A stretch of 29,339 nucleotides of DNA from a virus. Within the stretch, counting starts at the first letter, position 1, and every line of letters starts with the position of its first letter. Under the pieces are notes generated by a model. That model was not told where the DNA came from. It saw only the letters and a list, made by a program, of their open reading frames with translations, and ran no database searches. The stretch lies in the IMG/VR virus record IMGVR_UViG_3300043466_000271, positions 1 through 29,339 of that record. One strand, written 5' to 3'. The position numbers were made by a program, and so were the translations under genes. Positions 5,858-15,000 of this stretch are shown piece by piece.

Positions 5858-8376
5858 TGGTCTACATTCATACTCCGATTCCGAATCTCATTGGTGGCGT
5901 TAGTCAGCAGCCTCCGACGATTCGGAATATCAATGAAGCCGACGCGATCACCAACGCTGTTCCATCTCCTGTGGAAGGCTTGATCAAGCGTCCTCCTACG
6001 GAGTTTGTTGCTGCAATCAGGGACAGCCAGAACATTCTTCGTCAGCCCAACAAGGCCGATGAACCCTTCTTCCACCTGATTGAGCGGGATGCTAGCGAGA
6101 AGTACATCCTGTCCATTCTCAAGAACGGAACGGTGGATATCTTTGATCTTGCGGGCAACCGAAAGACGCTGTTTACGCAGCCCCAATTTAGCGGGCTGGG
6201 GACTGCTGCGGCTACTGATCGGGTGGCTTTGACTATTGCTGATGTGACTTACATCCTCAATAAGACCAACACGCCCGCCCTGAAGAACACTACTTCAACG
6301 CAGTTTCCCACTAACTACAACCGTAATGCATTGGTCTGGGTGCGTCAGGCTAATTACGAACGCGAACACAAGATCATCGTCACTTACGGGGCAACGACGG
6401 TTACCGCTACTCACCTCCCAACAGGAAATAACAACCTAGGTACGAACCACGCGGCTGAAGCGTTGGCCCACGTGCTGGATAATGATGCCAACCTAGCCAA
6501 CACGATTCACAAGGACAGCGTCATTTGGATCAAAGCGGGTACAACCGATATTAAAGTAGTCACCGAAGATGACTTTGCTGGCGAAGGGCTGACGCTGATT
6601 ATCAACGCTGTTGAGCGGTTTGAAGATCTGCCCCCATGCGCTCCCGATGGATACATGGTTCGTGTTGCGGGTAGCCCAGAAGCCGACTACGATGACTATT
6701 GGGTCAAGTTTGAGACCTTTGGTGGGGTTTCATTTGGGCAGGGGCTTTGGGTTGAAACGGTAGCCCCCGGTATCAAGTACGAAATCGACCCCGTCACGAT
6801 GCCGAAGATCTTGATCCGGCAGTCTGATGGCACCTTCATGCTGAAGGACGCTAATGGAACCACGCCCACGGTTGACGACGGTCTTCCAACGGGTAGTTCG
6901 GCAACCCTGTACAACGGCTTCAAGTGGTCTAATCGTCAGGCTGGCGACGAGGAAACCAACCCGGACCCATCATTCATCGGCACCAAGATCAACGACATGG
7001 TGTACTACCAGAGTCGGCTTGGGTTCATGGCTGGGGAAAACCTGATCTTCAGCGAAACCTCAGAGTTCTTTAACTTCTGGCGAACCACGGTCCTTGATCT
7101 GCTGGACACCGATACGATTGATGTGGCCTCGTCGGCATCCAAGGTTGGCGTGATTGCCTCTGCAATTCCATTCAACCGCGATCTGATCCTGTTCACCCCT
7201 ACGAACCAAATGGTGATGCGTAGCGGGGATATCTTCAGCCCCAAGAATGTTGCCATCCTGACTACGGGTGACTTTGAGAACCAAAGCAACCTAGTCAACC
7301 CCATTGCCACGGCCTCTTCGATCTTCTTCACCTACAACAACGGCGGCTATTCGGGTGTTCGTGAACTGATCCCACAGGCAAATATCGATGGTTCTTACAT
7401 TGCCAACGATCTGACCGACAATGTCTCCCGGTACATCGTAGGAACCCCCAAGCACCTCGCGGCCACCTCACACGACAACATTGCCGTACTGATTGCAAAC
7501 GACGAGTTGTATTGCTATCGGTACTTGACTAGGGGTGATACTCGGGTCCAATCGGCTTGGTTCAAGTTCACCTTTGCTGACTCTTCGGGAATCACGGGTA
7601 ATTACTGCAAGCCCCTGTGGTGTACCTTTGTCGAGTCGGATCTGTATGTCGTGTTCATGCGAACGGGAGCCACCGCCAGTACTGGCTACCTGACCATTGA
7701 AAAGATCCGCATGGGTGCGGGCCTTAACGACATTATTCCCAGCGGGAAGAACTGGATTACCCACCTCGATGCCCGCAAGTATTACCCGACTGGTCAGGGT
7801 ACTTATACTCAAGCCTCCAACACGACTTCATTCACCCTTCCGGCTCCGTTCTCTTACGCCGCCAATAAGATCCAAGTGGTTACCAAGGATGGGTATGTAG
7901 CCAAGGTTGTTGGGGGCAATGCATACAACTCCCCAAACACGGGCGATCCGGGTAAGGTGGTGGTTGAAGGTAATTACAACAACAAGGATGTTTGGATCGG
8001 ACTGCCGTACACCATGGAGTACCAGTTCTCCACTCAGTATCTGCGACAAGCCTCGCAAGGAACCAGCCCCGCTTCGTTGATCAATGGTCGGTATCAACTG
8101 AAGTACTTGGTTGTGCAGTATGCCGATACTGGGTACTTTGAAGTGGTTTCCACTCTCGGAACTGAAAACCAATTCTCGTATCCATTTACTGGCGAGATCT
8201 TGGGCACCGCAGTTCTTGGAGCCCTAAACTTGTCTACAGGCACTTTCAAAGTTCCGATCTACGGCAGGAACGATGCTCAAGTGCTGAAGATTAAGAACAA
8301 CTCCCACCTCCCGTCCAAGTTCTTGAGTGCAGAAATTGAAGGCGAGTTCACACGATTCCGCGAAGATGCTCGTTGA
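5857..8376 (+). CDS. Tail tubular protein B (gp12 family, nozzle)
   Basis: An 839-aa protein forming the hexameric nozzle of the short tail. The N-terminus IPNLIGGVSQQPPTIRN (about residues 8-24) is the family signature, followed by NAVPSPVEGLIKRPPTEFV. The central part contains LGFMAGENLIFSETSEFFNFWRT, another conserved region. Length is close to the T7 protein (794 aa). It is coupled to tube protein A by TGATG, and its 3' end overlaps the gp13-like gene by 11 bases. Confidence 0.95.
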   Translation: MVYIHTPIPNLIGGVSQQPPTIRNINEADAITNAVPSPVEGLIKRPPTEFVAAIRDSQNILRQPNKADEPFFHLIERDASEKYILSILKNGTVDIFDLAGNRKTLFTQPQFSGLGTAAATDRVALTIADVTYILNKTNTPALKNTTSTQFPTNYNRNALVWVRQANYEREHKIIVTYGATTVTATHLPTGNNNLGTNHAAEALAHVLDNDANLANTIHKDSVIWIKAGTTDIKVVTEDDFAGEGLTLIINAVERFEDLPPCAPDGYMVRVAGSPEADYDDYWVKFETFGGVSFGQGLWVETVAPGIKYEIDPVTMPKILIRQSDGTFMLKDANGTTPTVDDGLPTGSSATLYNGFKWSNRQAGDEETNPDPSFIGTKINDMVYYQSRLGFMAGENLIFSETSEFFNFWRTTVLDLLDTDTIDVASSASKVGVIASAIPFNRDLILFTPTNQMVMRSGDIFSPKNVAILTTGDFENQSNLVNPIATASSIFFTYNNGGYSGVRELIPQANIDGSYIANDLTDNVSRYIVGTPKHLAATSHDNIAVLIANDELYCYRYLTRGDTRVQSAWFKFTFADSSGITGNYCKPLWCTFVESDLYVVFMRTGATASTGYLTIEKIRMGAGLNDIIPSGKNWITHLDARKYYPTGQGTYTQASNTTSFTLPAPFSYAANKIQVVTKDGYVAKVVGGNAYNSPNTGDPGKVVVEGNYNNKDVWIGLPYTMEYQFSTQYLRQASQGTSPASLINGRYQLKYLVVQYADTGYFEVVSTLGTENQFSYPFTGEILGTAVLGALNLSTGTFKVPIYGRNDAQVLKIKNNSHLPSKFLSAEIEGEFTRFREDAR

Positions 8377-8830
8377 TGTCCGCCTTTCACGATCAACCGA
8401 TGCGGCCATAGTGGCCCTTGATATGCGTCAGGCTGATCGGGATGAGGTGGCTGCTTGTAGTGGACTGGAACCCCAAGAGGCTCTGGATATGGCCTACAGG
8501 CTGTCTACGGAGTGCTTTACGGTCGAAGCCCAAAGCAACGGACTTCCGTTGGCTATGTTTGGGTATGTCCTAGATCCTATTGGGGCTCGGGTCTGGATGC
8601 TTGGATCGGATTGCTTGTTCGACTACAAGTGGGACTTCCTGAAAAAGTCTCGTAAGTGGGTTGACTATTTGCAGCAGCAAAGCCCACTACTGTATAACCT
8701 AATTGACCAGCGCAACACCGTGCATATCAGGTGGCTGCAATGGCTTGATTTCAAATTTGTCCGAACTGTTCCCCACTATGGGGTGCAGGGACTTCCATTC
8801 ATTGAGTTTGTGAGGTACCGAAATGTGTGA
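8366..8830 (+). CDS. Internal virion protein gp13-like (GNAT-fold-like, DUF2833 type)
   Basis: A 154-aa protein. The pattern VALDMRQADRDEVAACSG near the N-terminus and a later LPLAMFGYVLDP...ARVWMLGSD block are what I know from the gp13-type internal virion protein family, which resembles small acetyltransferase folds but is not known to be catalytic. In T7, gp13 is needed for assembly of the internal core. I favour ATG 8366 (MLVDVRL) over the longer GTG at 8327, because the longer start would add residues translated inside the nozzle gene. The gene overlaps both neighbours. Confidence 0.8.
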   Translation: MLVDVRLSRSTDAAIVALDMRQADRDEVAACSGLEPQEALDMAYRLSTECFTVEAQSNGLPLAMFGYVLDPIGARVWMLGSDCLFDYKWDFLKKSRKWVDYLQQQSPLLYNLIDQRNTVHIRWLQWLDFKFVRTVPHYGVQGLPFIEFVRYRNV

Positions 8831-9488
8831 CTTTGGGATTACAGCGGCAGTAGCCATTGGTGCTGCGTCTGCTGCTGCTCAGGCAAGTGCCCAGAACAAG
8901 GCCGCAAAGGAGCAGAATGCCTATAGGTCGCGTCTTGGGGTCGCTGGCAACAAGCAGTATCTCCAGAACGCTGAGGCAGTCATCCGGGATGTGGGCTCAC
9001 AGGTCGATCAGACTGTCCGCCAGAACATCGAACGCTCTTCTGCGGTTCGGCAGGAACTAGAGGGGATCTCTCGTAACGCCCGTCAGGCCAAGGCTACGGC
9101 GACTACGGTGACTGCTGCTGCTGGGGTTGAAGGTCGTAGTGTTGATCTCCTCCATGCTGAGTTTGACCGCGATGTCTTGGAGTTTGAATCTGCTGCGCTC
9201 CGAAACCTCAGTAATATGCGGACGCAAATGGGTATGGAGATTCAGGCTATCTACGCCCGTGGTCAGAGTGCCATCAATGGTGGCTACCCTGCGCCGCTGC
9301 CGCCTGCTGCTAACCCCAGCCCATGGCTCCCGCTGATCAACGGTGTTACCACGGGTATCAGTACCTATAGTGCCCTCCAGTCATTCCGTACTCCGGATGG
9401 TGTGGGGGCTCAGGCAAACCAGACAGTAACCCCTCCACCCCCTAGTGGGCTTATTCCCGGGGTTCGCAGCGTTCCTCCCGGACCATAA
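8823..9488 (+). CDS. Internal virion protein B (gp14-like ejection protein)
   Basis: A 221-aa protein overlapping the previous gene by 8 bases. It starts with an Ala-rich hydrophobic stretch (GITAAVAIGAASAAAQASAQNKAAKEQN), followed by a long helical region with many Gln, Arg and Ala residues, and ends in a proline-rich tail. This composition and position match gp14, which in T7 leaves the capsid first and makes a channel in the outer membrane during DNA ejection. Length is close to T7 gp14 (196 aa). Confidence 0.85.
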   Translation: MCDFGITAAVAIGAASAAAQASAQNKAAKEQNAYRSRLGVAGNKQYLQNAEAVIRDVGSQVDQTVRQNIERSSAVRQELEGISRNARQAKATATTVTAAAGVEGRSVDLLHAEFDRDVLEFESAALRNLSNMRTQMGMEIQAIYARGQSAINGGYPAPLPPAANPSPWLPLINGVTTGISTYSALQSFRTPDGVGAQANQTVTPPPPSGLIPGVRSVPPGP

Positions 9489-9490
9489 TC

Positions 9491-12070
9491 ATGGCTAAAG
9501 CACGACCCACCCTTGGCGTAACTGCCCAACCAGTCAGCACCTTTATCCAGCCCAACCAGAATGCGGTGGCTGCGGAGTTGTATGACCAGCAGACGGTCCA
9601 GAACGCTCTTCAGTTTGCCGAAGCCTTCAGCAACCTGTCGGTGAGCGCGGCTCGTCTTGCTGGGGGCCTGAAGCAGGAATGGAACGAAGAACAGGTCCAG
9701 CAGGGTATGGATCTGGTCAACAAGAGCCGGAAGTCTTACCAGCAACTGGTTCAGTCTGGTGAGATCAAGCCCACGGAGAACCCGTGGTTTGCCATCGGTG
9801 CCCAGAAGGCCAGCGGCTCTATTGAGGCCATGAAGGCCCGGGTTAACTTTGAGAGTCTGCTGGAAAAGAAGATCGCAGAAGATCCGACTTTCCTCGATGA
9901 CCCCCGGGGCTTCGATGCCTTTGCTTATCAGTACACGCAGAATGTCAACCAGTTCATGGGCGATGCGTCGTACATGAGCAGGGCCTTCTACGAGTCGTTC
10001 AACCCTTTCATGGGGACGATGCAGGCCAAGCATGAAGGCCGGGTCATTGAACACAATACCCAGAAGATCCTGACGGGGGTGGCTTCGGAAATCCAGAGGG
10101 CAGCACAGGATTGGACCAGTCCCAACCCGGTGGTAAGCCAGCAGGCCCTAGGGACGCTTCAGTCTAGTCTGGATGAGATGGTCAATCAGGGTGTTGCCTC
10201 CAGTCGGGTCAACAACGCCGCTGTTGATGCGTTGGTCGAACTGATGGCAACCTCGGACAACCCTCGGGCGGCTCGGGAGATGTTTGATGCTTTGGTGTCT
10301 GGTACTGGTTACCTGTCTAATACCCAGTATGCCAAGACTCAGATGGCAATGAATGCCGCTAAGATCCAAACCAATGACCTCCGGATGTCTACCGAAGAAT
10401 CGAAAGTTTTGGCAGCGCGAATTGAAAAGGATCTGACTCCCCAAATCGTGTCTGGTGCAATGACTGTGGAGCAGGCCGCAGAAGCCCTTCGGGAAGACTT
10501 TGCTCAGGGCAAGGTGCGGATCAATGCAAACGAGCAAGAGTCCAAGATTGGCTACTTGCGCTCTTACAGCGCGGCTGCTATTCGGGAAAACGAAGCAAGG
10601 ATTCGTGAAGAAAAGAACAACGCGCTTTGGACATTGGTTACAGAAGCGGCCAACCCAGAAGGCGTTACTGATTGGAATGCCCGTATACAGCAAATGACCA
10701 AGGCTATTGATTCTCTTGAGTTTCCGCCTGAAGAAGCGTTCAAGGCCAAGGATCTTCTACTTGGAAAGATTATCCCAGACGCTCAAGCAAACCAAGCGGC
10801 ACTAGAGGTCCAGCAAGCCACCACCATTCTTTGGAACGGTACGGGCGACGGTAACGGGATTCTTCCTACTCTGGACCGGGAAGTTCGTGAGTCCTTTGAG
10901 CCAAACAGCAACTTTGTTCCCGGTTTTGCAGAAGCCCGACAACAGTATGATACCTATCTGACGCAGACCCTTGGGCTTACCCCTGATGAAGATAAGTACA
11001 AGAAGGGTCTTGCTCAGGCATATACGAAGATGCGTGACTCTCTGAAGCAGTATGAAGCCGCATACCTTCAGAGGGCCACTACCCGGGAAGAGGCTGCATC
11101 AGTTAGGCAGCGGTTCCTAGCCATGCGTATGGGTCTTGCAACGCAGTTTGACGATGCTAGGGATGTTGCTCCAGCCTTCAAGGGGCTGTTGAGTGAGATG
11201 AATCCACGGGTCGTTGAGCAGGCTGGCGTTGGTGAAGTTGGCGCCCTGCCATACACCGAAGACATGGTGATGGCTTATATGTTGGCTACCGAAAACAACC
11301 AGAACCTGTCCAAGATTCTTCCGGGTGGGGAAAACGGTAAGGCCCTGATTGCTCAACTGGACTATGCTGTGGACCGTATTCGGGCTGGAGAAAAGATCGG
11401 AGATGTGGCTCGGGATGTCTCTAGGTTGATGTCTTTCGGCGGCGTGTCCAAGATCGACTACTTCGATAAGATCAATCCTGTCAAGTGGATGGATACTGAT
11501 GGATCTGATCAACAGACTAGGGAAAACATTCGGGTATCATACGCAGAACTTAGGGAGGCCGTTGCGTCTACTTCTCGTTCTGGAGCCTTTGAGCCCGATG
11601 CTGGTACCTATCTCGACTACGAATACCGGAGACACTACGCAACGGAAGTAAGCAACAACCCCATGGCGGCTCGTAGTGCCCACAAGGTCGCTATGGACAA
11701 GGTCATGGAAGAGAATGTGTTCATCCGTGGCTCTCTGCTTCCGAAGCGAAACCTTGGTCCTAATCAGGATGAAATGTATCTTGAAGCGTGGCTCCGGGCC
11801 AACTATCCCAACAACCCCAATGCAACCTTGGTTGTCGTGTCGCCTCCGGGGGCAGATCAGGTCTTGATGGCTGTGCGTGAGAACGGAAACGCCGTCACTA
11901 GCGGTCTTATCAGGGCTCAAGACATCAAGATGGATAATGCCCTGTTTGCTCAGACTGTTGATGAGATGCTGAGGGGAAAGACACCGCGTCTGCCTCCTTT
12001 GCTAATTAAAACTAAAGGACAGAGATCGTCGCTTCCGCTGTGGCTGGATGAGTGGCTATACGCTAACTAA
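9491..12070 (+). CDS. Internal virion protein C (gp15-like ejection protein)
   Basis: An 859-aa, mostly helical, hydrophilic protein lying between the gp14-like and gp16-like genes, as in T7 (gp15, 747 aa). It contains many Gln/Ala-rich helices and no membrane segment or enzyme motif that I recognise. In T7, gp15 forms a hexameric tube in the capsid core and, after ejection, part of the channel across the periplasm. The identification rests on order, size and composition more than on specific motifs. Confidence 0.85.
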   Translation: MAKARPTLGVTAQPVSTFIQPNQNAVAAELYDQQTVQNALQFAEAFSNLSVSAARLAGGLKQEWNEEQVQQGMDLVNKSRKSYQQLVQSGEIKPTENPWFAIGAQKASGSIEAMKARVNFESLLEKKIAEDPTFLDDPRGFDAFAYQYTQNVNQFMGDASYMSRAFYESFNPFMGTMQAKHEGRVIEHNTQKILTGVASEIQRAAQDWTSPNPVVSQQALGTLQSSLDEMVNQGVASSRVNNAAVDALVELMATSDNPRAAREMFDALVSGTGYLSNTQYAKTQMAMNAAKIQTNDLRMSTEESKVLAARIEKDLTPQIVSGAMTVEQAAEALREDFAQGKVRINANEQESKIGYLRSYSAAAIRENEARIREEKNNALWTLVTEAANPEGVTDWNARIQQMTKAIDSLEFPPEEAFKAKDLLLGKIIPDAQANQAALEVQQATTILWNGTGDGNGILPTLDREVRESFEPNSNFVPGFAEARQQYDTYLTQTLGLTPDEDKYKKGLAQAYTKMRDSLKQYEAAYLQRATTREEAASVRQRFLAMRMGLATQFDDARDVAPAFKGLLSEMNPRVVEQAGVGEVGALPYTEDMVMAYMLATENNQNLSKILPGGENGKALIAQLDYAVDRIRAGEKIGDVARDVSRLMSFGGVSKIDYFDKINPVKWMDTDGSDQQTRENIRVSYAELREAVASTSRSGAFEPDAGTYLDYEYRRHYATEVSNNPMAARSAHKVAMDKVMEENVFIRGSLLPKRNLGPNQDEMYLEAWLRANYPNNPNATLVVVSPPGADQVLMAVRENGNAVTSGLIRAQDIKMDNALFAQTVDEMLRGKTPRLPPLLIKTKGQRSSLPLWLDEWLYAN

Positions 12071-12088
12071 AGCAAACAACTATAAACC

Positions 12089-15000
12089 ATGGCTGAACTA
12101 ACTTTCTCAAGTCCAATCTTCACTCAGAGTGCCGAAGAGATGGCGGCTGAACGAGCCATTCTCAACCGCGATGGGATCTATGACCCCAACTTTGAGATGC
12201 TGACTTCAGATGCCCGTGAACGGTACTTGTCGGGGGCTGTTCAATCGGGTATGGGTAGTGCAATCTATCAGACGGTAGAGGGAATCTATGACTGGTTTTC
12301 GGACGAGATAAAGGACCCCCTGAACTTCTCAAGCATCAACGAAGTCGGCCCCGGCTCCCCTGTTACCTATTCGATGGGTAACAACAAAGAGGGGCTGCAA
12401 AGGGATCTGGACACTATTCCGGCAAAGCATTGGCAGTATGTCCTGTCGGCCCCCAGTTACAACGAGTATCAGGACCGCCTTGAGTTTGTCCGTCGTGGTA
12501 TGCCGCAGGCTCAAGCGTCCACTATTGGCCTCGCTACGGGCCTTGTGGCCGACATTGGAGTCATGGCGTTGGGTGGGTACCTTGCAGAGCCTATTGCCTT
12601 GGCTGGCCTTGGTACCCGCACTACGATGGCTGGCAAGGTGGCTTCACGGTCGTTTGGATCGTATGGTGCCCAACCCGTTGCTGCCGCTGCCGCAGAAGCC
12701 GCCAATGCTGTATCCCGCCTGAGCCTTGGAGCAAGGTATACGGCTGTGGGTGTCGGTGAAGAGGTCGTTTACCAGTTTGCCCGACAGGGCCTTGATCCGC
12801 TGTACGACCCCTCCTTTGGCGAGGTTGTCCAGAACATGGTCCTATCAGGGTCGGCTGCTGGCTTGATTGGTGGCGTAGCCTTTGGTCGCCGCTTTGTGGC
12901 AGACCAGATTGAGGAGGCGGCACAGGGTTTCTACCGTCAAGGGCAGGCGATTCTCCCGGGCGGCTTTGAGATCAACTATACGCCTTTTGCTTTCCAATCT
13001 GCCGCCTATGCGGATCAGGCTCTTGCTAGTGCTACAGCCCGTACTGCTGATGAAGCCTTGCAGGAAGGTGCTGAAGCGGGGTTCAAAGAATGGAATGAAC
13101 TTCCACAAGAACTTCCGACTTCTTCTGGAGTTGCGCCAACTTTAGGGCGAGATGCCAAATACGACGAGGCGGTGCGTCGTGGCGACATGGAAACAGCGCA
13201 GCAGTTGGTTGATGAAGCCGCTCAGGAAGGCGGATATACACTCAGCGGCTACCACACAACGGCCAACCAGTTTAAGGAGTTTGATCCTGAACGGTCCACA
13301 GTTTGGGGTGAGTTTTGGTTTTCCGCAGAACCTAATGCTGGTCAAATGGGCGAGGCGGCGACTAGGACCGTTCGTGTCTATGTAAGGCCCGGAAAGGTTG
13401 GTACTGGAGGAGAAGCCCTGCGGCAACGGCGTATTCGCCTTATCAATGATGAGGGCGTTACGATTAGAGGAGAAGAGGCGCAGAAAGCGGTTTCTGATTA
13501 CGAATACAACACCGTTACCTTTGACCAGTTTCAGGGGGTTGGTTCCGACTCAGGCAAAGCGTTTGTAGTTTTTTCCCCAGATCAAATTAAGTTTGCCGAT
13601 CCTGTAATCTACGACGAGGCCGGAAAACCTATTCCGTTGTCGAAGCGGTTTGGTGTTGGTGCTTCTGGACGGGCAACCCAACCAGTACAAACTTCCCCAA
13701 TGTTTACAGGGGCTCAACGAGCAGCCTTTGAAGTGTCCTTGGCTACTGGAGTCCAACCGACCGTTGACACTTTTAAGGCGATTGGTCGCGCCATGGTCAC
13801 AGCGGCTCGTACTAGTCGAGGCGGTGGCTTCGCGTTCAACAAGCGATTCTGGGAAGCCCTGAGTGATGAACTTGGTGAGGAGGTCGCTTCTAAGTTCCGT
13901 CCTCTTCAACAGCGGTCTGTGATCAACGGAGCAGACAAACGCTTCGATTCCCTGTATGAACGGGAGTTCCTTGTTGACGATGTGTGGTCCCTGTTTAACA
14001 CGGGTCGGTGGCGTTCAGTTCAAGATGCACCTAACTCTCTGGTCTTCCGTGTTCTGGACGAGATTCGATCCCGTGGTGGTACGGTAACTCGTCAGGTTGT
14101 CAATGAGGTGGTGAACGACCTTCGTGAACTGGCTAAGAATCCCCCTACCCGGACTAACGCCAAGGGTCGAGTAGTTGTCGATACCTATGGCCGTAAGGCT
14201 GCGGTAATCGAAATCATCAACAAGCGAACTGGGGCTGTTGAGGTCGGTAGCGCAAGTACCGTGGCCCGCCGTAAGGGCCGTACTACAAAGCCTATTGATC
14301 TTCCGGAAAGCGTCCTGAAGCGTCTGTCAGCCACCGCCACCAGTAAGACGGTCAGGGCGGCTGCTGTGGCTGGAGGTCCCGACACCGGAGGTTCGCCTCC
14401 GACGATTACCAGCACCCCGGGAACCTTTGACGGGGTGCCTAAGCAGTTGTCAACTTGGTTTACCGAGCGCATTCCTCTGATTTCTCCCCTGCTGAATCAA
14501 GCGGCTAGGGCCATGGAGTCGGAGAACGGTGCCGTTCGGTTGATTGCTTCGCTGGCTTTCAATGCCCGTCGAGCCACCGGAGCGGCTACCAAGTACACCA
14601 TCTTTGAGGCTGGCAGTCAGATCCTGCATTCCACCATGTTCACCTTCATGCGTGGATACCGCAACTCGTTTGTGCGGTTTGCCATGGGTCGTGGAACTGA
14701 GGACATTGCTGAAAACGCTGGTACGCTGCTGGACAACTGGAAGTACGCCTTTGGCAACAAGGATCTTCGGCTTCAATTCAACCGTCGGATAATGAAGCAG
14801 ATGCGTTCTGGTAACTTTGATGACACGGTGTCGGCTGTGAATGATGCTGCCCGGGGCTTCAAGGAGATCTTTGAAAAGGTCCACAACATCGCCTTTGAGG
14901 CTGGGGTGGCTGGGTTCACCAAGTCTGCCGTTGTAAATTATGTCCCTCGCCTGTGGCGGTTCGACATGATTCGACGCTTGGCTACCACTAGTGAAGGTAC

